Positions 11,824 through 22,113 of a DNA stretch of 64,000 bases are shown piece by piece. This DNA is from Bedellia somnulentella. Its lineage: Eukaryota; Arthropoda; Insecta; Lepidoptera; Bedelliidae. Location: NCBI GenBank assembly GCA_963576735.1, contig OY755197.1:818501-882500 (forward strand), written 5' to 3'. Both the position numbers and the translations under genes were made by a program. Below the pieces are notes generated by a model. It did no database searches. It had not been told where the DNA came from and saw only the letters and a list, made by a program, of their open reading frames with translations. Each line of letters begins with the position of its first letter. Position 1 is the stretch's first letter.

Positions 11824-12053
11824 GTAGTGTCAGCTTAGAATAACACTACCCCATTTCTACCCGTGGAGGCGACTAAGGGTATACGGGCTTTTTAAGTGAT
11901 TTTTGGGCGATGTGGTTGGAGACCCGTCACCAAAAACGTTTTTTATTATTATCTTTTTCCCAATCAACTTCCAAAAGTAGCTGAGTAATTTATCATTCCA
12001 AAGCTCTGGCTACCCCGTTTAGGGATTTATAGCCGTGAGTATATGTATCTATG
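11824..12053 (+). repeat. Family 1 retroposon
   Basis: GTAGTGTCAGCTTAG start with the 'CTACCCGTGG' subfamily variant; short tail. Confidence 0.85.
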
Positions 12054-12420
12054 TTAAACTATAACCCTAAATTTTATTACCTATAATAATGTAATAGATT
12101 GACTTAATAATATATTCAATAAGACGCACGACCCTTTCATTGACTGAATAGCCATTTAAGATTTCAAATGAAACGAACAAAAAGTCAAAGCAACCCTTAC
12201 GACAAATATTATATTTCATAACAAACGGGTGAATGGGGGATGACGACAGAAATCATAGTCGATGCATCGAGAACTATTGTGTCGATTCATTTATCGATTA
12301 CAATCGATTGACGCGTGTACCGATTGACAAAAGTTGAGTTAATTTTGTTGACCGCTGATTTGGGTATAAAGTATTTGTACTTACGGCGGTATAATACCTA
12401 AGCATATGGATGTAAATAAT
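12054..12420. other. Unassigned AT-rich sequence
   Basis: Several ATCGATT-type motifs occur (CGATGCATCGAG, TTATCGATTACAATCGATTG). No gene is supported. Confidence 0.45.
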
Positions 12421-12637
12421 ATGTAGTGTCGGCATAGAAAAGCACTTACCTCTATTATTTCTGCGGCCGCCTAAGAGGTCATTTAGTGTTTTAGGCTTTT
12501 TATAAATGATTTCTGTGTGATACGGTTGGAGATACATCACTAACCATTCTTATATTCAAAACCTTTTTCCTACTTAACTTCCAAAATAATTCTTAAGCTC
12601 TGGTTAACTATTTCATGATTTATCGCCGTGAGTATAT
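12421..12637 (+). repeat. Family 1 retroposon, old copy
   Basis: GTAGTGTCGGCATAGAAAAG to CGCCGTGAGTATATATA, with many substitutions. Its 3' end directly meets a family 5 repeat. Confidence 0.75.
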
Positions 12638-12810
12638 ATAATAGAATAGAATAGAATAACTCTTTATTGTACATCAAACAGAAATTTACAAAAGAAATTA
12701 TCATACAGTTTTTAGTGAGGCACAATCGGCGGTATTATCGCTAAAAGCGATCTCTTCCAGACAACGTTTGGAAGGTGAGATCGGTAAACTAGTTATCTGG
12801 GTAGATGCAC
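12638..12810 (-). repeat. Family 5 TCTATTC-tailed repeat
   Basis: (TAGAA)n tail, AACTCTTTATTGTACATC, then GCTAAAAGCGATCTCTTCCA and GACAACGTTTGGAAGGTGAG. The 3' end of a common lepidopteran non-LTR element; tail to the left means minus orientation. Confidence 0.8.
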
Positions 12811-13050
12811 AAAACAAGCTTACTTTAAAACTAACTTATTTGTAATTATAATGTTTGTATGTATTACATATATTTGGCGTAGATAATCTTATACTCTGAA
12901 GTTTAACGGAAGCCGTATAGCCTTTTTAAACAAAAATACTATAGCAAGTCTGTCATTACCATAGCTTTTAGCAATTGCAATTAAACTCAGCATCCACTTA
13001 CATAAGTAATAATGAAGCAAGTAAATAATTATAAACTGTGACATATAATA
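12811..13050. other. Unassigned sequence between two family 5 copies
   Basis: Nothing supported. Confidence 0.5.
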
Positions 13051-13222
13051 TAGAATAGAATAGAATAGGATAGAATAACTCTTTATTGCACATCAAAAAC
13101 AAATTTACAAAAATAATAATATGATCAAACAGTTTACAGTGAGGTACAATTGGCGGTCTTATCGCTAAAAGCGATCTCTTCCAGACAACCTTTGGAAGGT
13201 GAGATCGATAAATTAATTATTT
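13051..13222 (-). repeat. Family 5 repeat, second copy
   Basis: Same orientation and content as the copy at 12638-12810. Confidence 0.8.
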
Positions 13223-13391
13223 AGGTAAATACACAAAAAAACATAAAAATCTATTAATCTTACTTCAAACTAACTTATTTAATGTAAATAACAATATTAA
13301 TCATACAAAATAATATAGATATTTAACGAATATGAACATATACATATATAACTACATACTTCACCCAAAATATTATTTAAGGACTTTTTTT

Positions 13392-13523
13392 ATAACATAA
13401 CATAAACATAAACGTTCACGCCGAATATCCTCGAAGGGGTCGGCAGAGGTACAAATACTTCTGAACATCACGTGACTTTGTCACCTGGTGTTCAGAGTAC
13501 CCACGTTTTCCATGGACAGTGAA
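13392..13523 (-). repeat. Family 2 SINE, 5'-truncated
   Basis: (CATAA)n tail, AACGTTCACGCCG through TTCAGAGTACCCACGTTTTC; no tRNA head. Confidence 0.83.
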
Positions 13524-13971
13524 GACAGATAAACTACAGATTTATTTAAAAACGGGCTTTTACATTAACATATCCGTTTACAGGAAAATAGTGAAACCCA
13601 CATTTATTCTAAATCAATTTGCGATTCTCAACAGACATAAGCATTACTATTCACCTTTTTGAATCTATTATAAAACCAACAAGACAATATGAGCTAAGCA
13701 GCTGACATACAAAATCGGATTAGTAAAGATTTCTTCACTTCAATGATCTCCCAACCTTTCAATCCACCCTTTCAATACGTTATAAGATTATTAAGTATTG
13801 ATGTATTGTGTAGGGCGCGAAAGGGTTTAAGTATTCCTTATTCGAGTTTAAGCCTATTATTAGTATCTATTGTTGTATATCTTATTGATATGTCGATTAT
13901 ATTGAAGTATTTAGGCCAGTGGTTTCGTATGTAAATTGAGGATTGCGGATAATTTTGCTGATAAAATATAT
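13524..13971. other. Unassigned sequence
   Basis: A 63-codon plus-strand frame at 13743-13934 is not supported as a gene. Confidence 0.45.
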
Positions 13972-14033
13972 TTATGCTCACGGCTAAATACCCCAACATC
14001 GGGAAGCCATAGCTTTAAAATAAGAAACTATTC
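13972..14033 (-). repeat. Family 1 retroposon fragment
   Basis: Old 3' end: GCTCACGGCTAAATACCCCA. Confidence 0.65.
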
Positions 14034-14238
14034 ATACATACATGCATACATATACTCACGGCTATAAATCCCTTGAAGGGGTAGCCAGAGCTAGGGAATT
14101 AGAAATTCCTCAGCCACTTTTGGAAGTTGCGTGGGAAAAAGATGGTGAACTTAAAAAGCCCCTATAACCTTAATCGCCTCTTACGATCACCCACGGGTAG
14201 AGATGGGGTAGTGATATTCTAAGCCGACACTACAGAGC
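14034..14238 (-). repeat. Family 1 retroposon with internal deletion
   Basis: Tail and 3' half are normal. It jumps from AAGATGGTGA to AAAAAGCCCCTATAACC, losing the GATGGGTCTCCAACCGCATC block. Confidence 0.83.
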
Positions 14239-14491
14239 AAGTTTGAGAATGTAATCTTATTCTAATTATGTTTTTCGTGAAAAATATAAAACATATTTAA
14301 AACATATCTTTCTGGAAGATATAGTAACATATTTTCAATCAGCCTTTACCTTACTTTTGTTCGGATACCGCCGCGCTTGCTGTCTCATGATATACAAACG
14401 TTACAAACCAAAAAAAAATAATAACAATTATAAAATTACGTTCTAATCAGTTAAAATAGGACTTAAGTTTATGAGGCAAAATTATTCTTCA

Positions 14492-14605
14492 ATAAAGGCT
14501 ACATGAACCCAAAATTACTTCAAAACCTTCAAAACCCTAAGTCACCTCATACGACACTCGCGGAGGAAAACAGGTTAGTGCAATTTTAAGCCGACACTAC
14601 ACAGC
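14492..14605 (-). repeat. Family 1 retroposon, 5'-half fragment
   Basis: AAGTCACCTCATACGACAC and TTTTAAGCCGACACTACACA. Confidence 0.68.
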
Positions 14606-15040
14606 CATGGAATAGAACATTTTTGTATACCTAATTATTGATAGATATAGCAGTTTACGCTGACAGAAATCTAGCAATATACTAAAATCTTTCACACTAT
14701 CTCTTACAGCGCACTGTTTTGCATAAACGAGAGCAAAAATGTAATGACAATAATAGGACCGACTACTACTTAGGAATAAATTTGGTAATCTATGTAAATT
14801 ACTCCAAGGAAGTTTGCTAATGGCTTCTCACCGTCCATGTTTGCAAAGGGGTAGGCAGGTTAAACAGAAATCTGAATGACAAAGCATGCTGCGCTAACAG
14901 GCGTTGCGGTGCGAATTTCTTTTGTTGTGTGGCTGCGTATGCGCAGATCATAATCCATCATTTAATCTTGTAGGGATGACAAACAGTGTATCGATAAACA
15001 GAAAGGTTCATATGAACACATTTCAATCATAATTATTTTT
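14606..15040. other. Unassigned sequence
   Basis: Nothing supported; a few GC-rich words (TGCGCTAACAGGCGTTGCGG) near 14890. Confidence 0.45.
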
Positions 15041-15213
15041 TTAAATGTATTAACTTAGTATAGCGATATCCTTTATCGAATATATACTTACTTAAATTTT
15101 TTGATAATATGATAGCAAACATTCGTTTCTAAGCAAGGAACAGTTTTACTTTTTAAGTCAATTAGGTCATGCAGTTTGCAATATCCTTAAACAGGGATAA
15201 ACCTGACGTGGTT
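15041..15213 (+). repeat. Tandem duplication, first copy (about 180 bp unit)
   Basis: From TTTTTTTAAATGTATTAAC through AACATTCGTTTCTAAGCAAG to CCTTAAACAGGGATAAACC. The second copy starts at 15218, is split by a SINE, and resumes at 15617-15740 (ending CCTTAAACTGGGAAACC). Confidence 0.85.
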
Positions 15214-15217
15214 TTAT

Positions 15218-15740
15218 TTTTTTAAATGTATTATCTTAGTATAGCGATATCCTTTATCGAATATACATAAACATAACATAAACGTTCATGCCGTTTATCC
15301 CCGAAGGGGTTGGCAGAGGTACCAATACTTCTGAACTCACATGGCAAGCGCCATCTAGTTTCCAGAGAAGGTACCCTCGTTTTGCTTAGACAGTGTACTC
15401 ACGTGATAGGGGGCAGGCCTATCGCCGTTTTGTACGAATACACTGTCACATGACTAAGTACAACTCAACCATGTGGGTTTCCTCCCGATGTTTTCCCTCA
15501 CCGTTAGCAACCATGATAAATTAACCACACATATGACTTTAGAGAAGACAAATTGGTGTAGGCCCGTCCCAGGATTGGAACTCACGCCCTTCTGTTTTTC
15601 GGGCGGGTGTTCTACCCGAATATACACTTAAGTTTTTTTTTAATATGATAGCAAACATTCGTTTCTAAGCAAGGAATAGTTTTACTTTTTAAGTCAATTA
15701 GGTCATGCAGTTTGCAATATCCTTAAACTGGGAAACCTTA
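15218..15740 (+). repeat. Tandem duplication, second copy, split by a family 2 SINE
   Basis: The unit is interrupted at CGAATATAC. The same nine bases occur on both sides (15258-15266 and 15617-15625) as the SINE's target duplication. Confidence 0.85.
15267..15616 (-). mobile_element. Family 2 tRNA-derived SINE, nearly full length
   Basis: The (CATAAA)n tail is at the left. The body carries CCGAAGGGGTTGGCAGAGGT and CAAGCGCCATCTAGTTTCC. The head ends CCCAGGATTGGAACTCACGC and GGGCGGGTGTTCTACCC, a reverse-complemented tRNA-like region. Flanked by a perfect 9-bp target duplication. It belongs to the same subfamily as the copies at 16869 and 58441. Confidence 0.9.
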
Positions 15741-16139
15741 CATAGTTTTACGAGTGTACCACCTCAAAATCAGTCTGTCCCTATATTTCTACCGTAACAG
15801 ACTTAATACTCCAACCGTCACACCACAATTAAAAAGTTTTTAAATGTTCCACAAAATTTCATCGATATTTCATCGACACCTTCCCACCCCTAGCATCGTT
15901 AACTAGATTGATAGTGCAATGTCAATATTGAATTCGACAAAGACATATTTTAGCATAATAATCGGGATTAGCCTCAATTACTGAATAATACATGCACTTT
16001 TAACTGCAGATTCGCTACTTTGTATGTGAGAAACGATTACTATTTCTTAGTGTAATTTGTCATTGCTTTAGAAGTACACTTTATATAGGTGCATTCACGA
16101 TTTAAGTTCACATTGGGGTAGGCAGATATTGTTGATCTT
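15741..16139. other. Unassigned sequence
   Basis: TTCATCGATATTTCATCGAC is a local short repeat; nothing else is supported. Confidence 0.45.
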
Positions 16140-16315
16140 ATGTAGTATTGGCTTAGAATAGTGCTTACCCATTTAATTTCGCCGCTGTCGTGGGAGGCAA
16201 TGGGGCTTTTGAAGTGGTGGTTGGGTAATGTAGATAGAAAACCATCACCAACCACATGTATTCAACAAATCTTTCTCTAATAAAAAAAAGAATAAATAAA
16301 GGAAAAAATAATTTA

Positions 16316-16361
16316 GACACAGGCGGGAATCGAACCCGCGACCTTGGGTATACGCCCCCGT
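16316..16361 (-). repeat. Inverted partial copy of the tRNA-like sequence
   Basis: 46 bp match 16417-16462 in reverse complement with one mismatch by eye, spanning the T arm, B box and anticodon region but lacking the A box. Confidence 0.85.
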
Positions 16362-16390
16362 ATAGGTATACGTTCGCGCTGGCAGCCATT

Positions 16391-16462
16391 GACACGGTAG
16401 CTCAATTGGCAGAGCGACGGGGGCGTATACCCGAGGTCGCGGGTTCGATTCCCGCCTGTGTC
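16391..16462 (+). tRNA. tRNA-like sequence (probable tRNA-derived, not a working tRNA)
   Basis: Length is 72 nt. The acceptor arms GACACGG and CTGTGTC pair with one G-U. The A box TAGCTCAATTGG and B box GGTTCGATTCC fit the consensus perfectly. The T arm is GCGGG/CCCGC. The anticodon arm does not fold as a normal 5-bp stem with a 7-nt loop (CGGG and CCCG enclose 8 nt), so no anticodon is assigned and function is doubtful. Confidence 0.6.
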
Positions 16463-16659
16463 AAAATTTTTCTTTCCTTTATTTATTATTAATAATCCCC
16501 ACATGAGGTTTTCATGAACAAAAAGATTTAAATCTTTCTCTAATTAAAACTGCCAGAAATGGGAATTTATTTTTATTTTGTAAGCTTAGGTACCATTTTC
16601 TGGAATTTATAGCCGTGAGTATATTTAATGTATGCATGCCTTATGTACAATCCTGGTTA

Positions 16660-16795
16660 GATTATATACATACGTATACATATACTCACGGCTATAAATC
16701 CCTAGAAGAGGTAGCCAGAACTAATGAAATAGAAATTACTCCGCCACTTTTGGAAACATGAGTGGGGAAAAGATGGTGAAAGAAAGGTTGTTATA
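16660..16795 (-). repeat. Family 1 retroposon, 5' half missing
   Basis: Tail and 3' half only; stops after GATGGTGAAAGAAAGGTTG. Confidence 0.82.
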
Positions 16796-16868
16796 GTATT
16801 TTCTAAGATTTTCACGATTGCACATTATAATTAAAACAACTATTGATTTTCGGATATTTTAATCGCAT

Positions 16869-17164
16869 TTTTATACCACACATATGACTTTTCTAAAGTC
16901 ATATGTGTGGTTAAGTTATCATGGTTGCTAACGGTGAGGGAAAACATCGTGAGGAAACCCACATGGCTGAGTTGTACTTAGTCATGTGACAGTGTATTCG
17001 TACAAAACGGCGATAGGCCTGCCCCCTATCACGTGAGTACACTGTCTAAGCAAAACGTGGGTACCTTTTCTGGAAACTAGATGGCGCTTGCCATGTGAGT
17101 TCAGGAGTATTGGTACCTCTGCCAACCCCTTTGGGGATAAACGGCGTGAACGTTTATGTTTATG
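16869..17164 (+). mobile_element. Family 2 SINE, 5'-truncated with a terminal inverted duplication
   Basis: The head is missing and the 5' end has been replaced by an inverted copy: ACCACACATATGACTTT (16878) faces AAAGTCATATGTGTGGT (16897) across TCT. An 11-bp target duplication TTTAATCGCAT lies at 16858-16868 and 17165-17175. The 3' tail is TTTATGTTTATG. Confidence 0.87.
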
Positions 17165-17175
17165 TTTAATCGCAT

Positions 17176-17387
17176 GTTATTTACATTATTTTTTAAGCCC
17201 GACGTTTTGAAAACTTTTCAGTTATCATGGTCACGGGAAGACTGAGGTGTTATTTGTCATTATACAGTACTATAAAAATATTATTATAATAATGTAGTTA
17301 AGGTAGGAAGGTAGTTAGTATAAATTTATGGTAAGTGAATTTATAATATGGTAATTTGATTTTCATTCTTTGAATCCTTTTAATTAA
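17176..17387. other. Unassigned sequence
   Basis: Nothing supported. Confidence 0.5.
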
Positions 17388-17553
17388 TAAATCCCGAAAA
17401 GGGGTAGCCAGAGCTACTATTGGACAAGATGGTAGAAAAAAAGTATCGTTGGTAATGAGACTCCAACCGCATCGCCCAAAAACCACCTAAAAACCCTTAG
17501 TCGCCTCTTACAAAACCCGTGGGTAGAAATGGGTAGTGACATTCTAAGCCTGC
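17388..17553 (-). repeat. Family 1 retroposon with internal deletion
   Basis: Lacks the tail and the CTCAGCCACTTTTGG block; the 5' half is clear. Confidence 0.75.
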
Positions 17554-17757
17554 ACTACACTTACTAAGTTTATTGTGTCAGACAGGATAGAATAAAACTA
17601 CCTCACTCGTTTGAGTAAATGGCGGAAAAAGGAATAGGTCTTTAAGTGGTATTTGAATGTGTAGTTGTTGTAATACAATAACATGCGATTAAAATATGTT
17701 GTAAGAGGAAAGAATACGCACCAAAGCTTGAAAACAAAGCCTTTGTATAAATATATA

Positions 17758-17996
17758 TAGACATATACTCACGGTGATAAATCCCTAGAAGGGGTAGCCA
17801 GAGCTAAGGAATTAGAAAATCCTCAGCCACTTTTGGAAAATTGAATGGGGAAAAGAAGGTAAATAAAGGTTGTTGGTGATGGGTCTCCAACCGCATCGCC
17901 CAAAATCCCTTAAAAGCCCCAATACCGTTAGTCGCCTCTTACGTACACCCACCGGAAGAAATGGGGTAGTGCTATTCTAAGCCGACACTACACAGC
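17758..17996 (-). repeat. Family 1 retroposon, full length
   Basis: Short tail (ACATATACTC) and a complete body. Confidence 0.87.
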
Positions 17997-18408
17997 AAAT
18001 AACTAAAACACATATACAACATAATTAAAATCATGGTCTTTCCATGCTTATAAAAAATGACTCCTTAATTATTTTACGACATAAACATTCGTGCTACTTC
18101 TATATTCAATTAAGTCAACCCCATACTTGTAAAACAGCAGATTAAACCCAGTCAGCAAATGAAGGTCTCATAATATATCTGTTGTTGGAGTTGTGGTTTC
18201 GAAGACAAGCAACTTAGGAAATATTATTTTCTCAAAATAACCGCAAGAGGCTTTGGCAAGGAAAGTAAGCCGCTGCGGTACTCATATATTTACATAGATA
18301 TTATTCTGCTATCTATTGAGATTGGACTTCGTTTTATCATGTTTTCTCGTTGCTACAGAGAAAGGTAGACTAAAGTATGGGAATAAAAATGGGATGACAT
18401 TAAATTAT
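17997..18408. other. Unassigned sequence
   Basis: Nothing supported. Confidence 0.5.
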
Positions 18409-18657
18409 GCTGTGTAGTGTCGGCTTAGAATAGCACTACCCCAATTCTTCCGGCGAGTGTACGTAAAAGTCGACTAACGGTATTGGGGCTTTAAAGGGAT
18501 TTTTGGGCGATGCGGTTGGAGACCCATCACCAAAACCCTTTATTTCACCATCTTTTCCCCACTTAACTTTCCAAAAGTGGCTGAGGAATTTCTGATTCCT
18601 TGGCTCTGGCTACCCCATCTAGGGATTTATATCCGTGAGTATATGTATGATGTATGT
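18409..18657 (+). repeat. Family 1 retroposon, full length
   Basis: GCTGTGTAGTGTCGGCTTAG to GTATGATGTATGTA. Confidence 0.88.
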
Positions 18658-19327
18658 ATAACATTAAATTAGTTCGATAATCATAGAGTCTAAACGTTGT
18701 TTTGACAGGAAATAAATTTTAAGATAAAACTTATAACAAGACTTCTAAGTCAGACGACATATTATAACCAAAATTATTTGAAAATCACTAATTTTTTTTT
18801 TCCTTTTAATAAGAAACAGATTCACTAGTTATCACGAAGGCACATATCTAGGTAAAGAAAGCTGAAAATATTACTTGCCATTTTCAAACTACAATCTTTA
18901 TCACTCCTTCACGGCTATCTAGCGTGAAGTATGATAAATTAATAAAGTCCAATTCGACCCCAAAAATTCTGATATACATTCAGCAATTTTGCATAGTTAC
19001 AAAGTTAACCCTAACCGGGTCACAGCGACCCGATGAGATGTCTTGCTATTGCGGTGTTTCTGACAATGTGATTAATAACACCGACGAGGGGTTAACTTTA
19101 GACCGTATTAAAATTAATAGTTTCTACTAACGTGGATGTAAAGAATACAGTTATATGATTACGTGAACTGATTTAAATACTTGATTTAGTTGATTGGATA
19201 TTAACTAAAATCGGTAGTAATTCGGACATTATACAGAATATCGACTGTCATGTAATATTTAAAGGTATAGCTTAAGGAAACATGATTATTAGGTCAAGCG
19301 ATATAATACTTTCAATCCCATTCAAAA
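18658..19327. other. Unassigned sequence with one small GC-rich hairpin
   Basis: CGGGTCACAGCGACCCG at 19016-19032 is a short inverted repeat. A 68-codon frame at 18924-19130 covers it but has no recognisable domain. Confidence 0.4.
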
Positions 19328-19572
19328 CATACATACATATACTCACGGCTATAAATCCCTAGAAGGGGTAGCCAGAGATAAGGAACTAGAAGTTCCTCAG
19401 CCACTTTTGGAAAGTTGTGTGGGGAAAAGATGGCAAAATAAAGGATGTTGGTGATGGGTCTCCAACCGCATCGCCCAATAATCCCTTAAAAGCCCCAATA
19501 CCGTTAGTCGCCTCTTACGTACACCCACCGGAAGAAATGGGGTAGTGTTATTCTAAGCCGACACTACACAGC
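19328..19572 (-). repeat. Family 1 retroposon, full length
   Basis: Close to the family consensus. Confidence 0.88.
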
Positions 19573-19789
19573 AAAACATAACAAAAATTTAGTCTTTTTT
19601 AATATACTGTAAAGGTTTGTAAAGATGTATGATGTTCGAGATAAAAACTATAAATTAGTATTTTAAAGCAAAAGTTTACTAATTTGGTACTATTAAATTA
19701 TGCTAAGTTCGTTGCAAGAAGAAGGTGATAAGAAAACAGAACACGTATTCTGCAAAAATGTTTTTACAACTTACTTATATTTATTATTA

Positions 19790-19930
19790 TTTACTTATAC
19801 TCACGCCCATTATTCCTATTGGGGTAGGCAGAGATTATCGATAGCCACTTTGCATGATCCTGACAAATCTTTCTCGCTTCCCTCACGTTCATATCTTCAC
19901 ATACATGCTCTTTTATCCATTTTACTTCGC
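19790..19930 (-). repeat. Family 4 repeat
   Basis: TACTCACGCCCATTATTCC, ATTGGGGTAGGCAGAGATTA and ATGATCCTGACAAATCTTTC: the reverse complement of the copies at 2.5-3.9 kb. An overlapping 112-codon frame is a by-product. Confidence 0.72.
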
Positions 19931-20095
19931 TCGTTTTTACACATTGTGCCCATAAAATCTTATACTACTACCTTATATTTTTTTTACACCAAAAGTTTTA
20001 GCACCGCTTTGTCGCACAGGATCAACGATCCAACCTAAACCCTTAAGATCAATTTGAAACACACAACTAATCTCACGTTTTCCTTCTATCAGAAC

Positions 20096-20338
20096 ATACA
20101 TACATATACTCACGGCTATAAATCCCTAGAAGGGTAGCCAGAGCTAAGGAATTAGAAATTCCTCAGCCACTTTCGGAAAGTTGAGTGGGGAAAAGATGGT
20201 AAAATAAAGGTTTTTGGTGATGGGTCTCCAACCGCATCGCCCAAAAATCCCTTATAGCCCCAATACCGTTAGTCGCCTCTTCAGTACACATCTCGGAAGA
20301 AATGGGGTAGTGCTATTCTAAGCCGACACTACACGGCA
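20096..20338 (-). repeat. Family 1 retroposon, full length
   Basis: Complete, with a single-base loss in AGAAGGGTAGCC. Confidence 0.87.
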
Positions 20339-20624
20339 TATCGGAACATACAAATCAAAGCGATTGCTGACAGTGCAGTTCATTTTACGCGTTTTTGGTG
20401 TTGTACAAAAGCAAAAACAAAGAAAGTACGTTAATTAATTTAAAAGCAGGTTTGATAGGCGGCTGTTTAACGGTTGTGAAGGGTTATTATAAAAATGTAA
20501 TTCGCACGCATCGTCTAACGTGCTTCAAGTGTTACGTGGGGCTATGAACGTAGCGGGCAATTTATCCTAAGTATGGAAATTGCTATATCTATCTATTGAG
20601 GTCTTCTGTGTATTGTGGAAATAC

Positions 20625-20848
20625 CGTGCAGTGTCGGCTTAGAATAACACTACCCCATTTCTACCCGCGGGTGATCATAAGAGGCGACTAAGGGATGTGG
20701 TTGGAGACCCGTCACCAAAAACTTTAATTATTACCATATTTTCCCTAATCAACTTCCAAAAGAGGCTGAGGAATTTCTCATTCCAAAGCTCTGGCTTCCC
20801 TCATTAAGGGATTTATAGCCGTGAGTATATGAATGTATGAGGTGTTCT
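20625..20848 (+). repeat. Family 1 retroposon
   Basis: 'CTACCCGCGG' variant; ends at GAGTATATGAATGTATG. Confidence 0.85.
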
Positions 20849-21388
20849 AATTTAGAACAGCTGGGTGTCAAAAATTTATATAATAGTCTCAAGGGTGTGA
20901 CTGTACGTGTACATAGGACTGACTGAAAATCTGTGTTGTGAGGTAAATCTCATAACAAAATGCTGAGTCAGAATCATCTTCGCTGCGGCGGCGCATGAGA
21001 AGTAATTGGTTGTTAGTGCATAGTTATTTTGTTTTTGTGTGATTCATAAGTCTTAATATTTTAATATGATGTATTTTTAGATAATTTTAAATCTTATGGT
21101 TGTACATTTAGTTTTAAGTTGATACAAAATGCAGCAGCGAATAAATGTCTTTTTTCAATTTTACTTTCTAATATTGTTCAAACTTAGTTTTTTTTATTGC
21201 TTTCCGATTTTTAATATTTATTGCTGTTATTGGTTAGCATCCGAACGTAGTATATTTATATAGCCGCATCTTCCTTAACCCAGTAAGTAGCAAAAATTTT
21301 TTATGTCAAATACCAAAGTTCCCGAATCATCTCTTTCAACAATCCCAATAAATCAACTGCAAATATGATAAAATTATTGATTTTAAAT
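20849..21388. other. Unassigned sequence
   Basis: CGCTGCGGCGGCGCATGAG near 20980 is GC-rich; nothing else supported. Confidence 0.45.
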
Positions 21389-21463
21389 GTGGTTGAAGAG
21401 TTCCTAGCTCTAAAGCTCTGGCTACCTCTTTTGGGATTTATGGCCGTGAGTATATGTATGTTT
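21389..21463 (+). repeat. Family 1 retroposon, 3'-end fragment
   Basis: AGCTCTGGCTACCTCTTTTG to GTGAGTATATGTATG. Confidence 0.75.
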
Positions 21464-21719
21464 TATAAAATTCCAAGAGTTAAAAATTAATGTAGGAATT
21501 TGTCGCTAGCACTTTAGCCTTTAAGCTACCTATATATTGTCGCTTACATTCCCTGGCCCACGATTCAAGCTACAGTTTACCCGGCTCGCGTGTTGTAATT
21601 GCGTTGCACCTGTCTGTCGCGAGCCGACAATTATCATCGCTAAATCATTCATTACGTATTTGACATATAACTGTTGCGATTATGGATATTTTCTATGTAC
21701 ATACATACTTACGTTAAAT

Positions 21720-21790
21720 GGCTGTGAAATACATACGTAGCCAGGGCTTCAGAACTAACAATTGCTCAGCTACTAGCGCTCATCATCAAA
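21720..21790 (-). repeat. Possible very old family 1 fragment
   Basis: GTAGCCAGGGCTTCAGAAC and TTGCTCAGCTACTAG resemble the 3' half. Confidence 0.45.
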
Positions 21791-22021
21791 ATTATGCTGG
21801 CTAATGATATCGATATTTTTAATTGTAGGCTGAATGAGTTCACAAAAATATCGATAAAATTTGTATGTACAATTGTACAATAAATGTACATTTTTTTTCT
21901 TATTTTGTAATTAAACATCGCATTAGGCTATTGTCTGTAATGGTGTTTATAAAATATGATGAATAAATAAATAAATACTTTTGGACTTGATTAGGAAAAA
22001 ATGAACTATCCTTGGTGTTTG

Positions 22022-22113
22022 CTTAAGAGCCAATTAAAAAGCTCCATACCCTTAGTCGCCTCTAATGCTACTCGCGGAAAAAAAGAAGCTAGTGCTACCA
22101 CAAAGCTCGTACT
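22022..22113 (-). repeat. Family 1 retroposon, 5'-end fragment, old
   Basis: CATACCCTTAGTCGCCTCTA then CTAGTGCTACCACAAAGC. Confidence 0.6.

Larger units (their letters stand above)
16282..16529. mobile_element. Family 3 element: tRNA-like sequences in a palindromic frame
   Basis: Insertion flanked by a perfect 15-bp target duplication (AAATCTTTCTCTAAT at 16267-16281 and 16530-16544). Mirror-image AT-rich flanks are AATAAATAAAGGAAA near 16291 and TTTCCTTTATTTATT near 16473. Between them lie a complete tRNA-like sequence on the plus strand and a 46-bp inverted partial copy of it. The conserved end word is CATGAGGTTTTCATGAAC at 16502. The long duplication implies target-primed insertion, as for SINEs. 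Confidence 0.82.
16140..16635 (+). repeat. Family 1 retroposon, old, split by a family 3 element
   Basis: The first part, 16140-16266, runs from GTAGTATTGGCTTAGAATAG to AACCATCACCAACC. The second part, 16545-16635, runs from AACTGCCAGAAATG to TATAGCCGTGAGTATA. The intervening DNA is the family 3 insertion. Confidence 0.75.

Noticed and set aside
16040..16504. Overlapping frames of 63-78 codons on both strands around the tRNA-like sequences
   Set aside because: They read through the inverted tRNA-like arms; the shared RGRIP and GNRTRDLGYTPP words are tRNA sequence translated.
19700..20038. 112-codon plus-strand frame
   Set aside because: It runs through a family 4 repeat; codon use is AT-driven with no domain.
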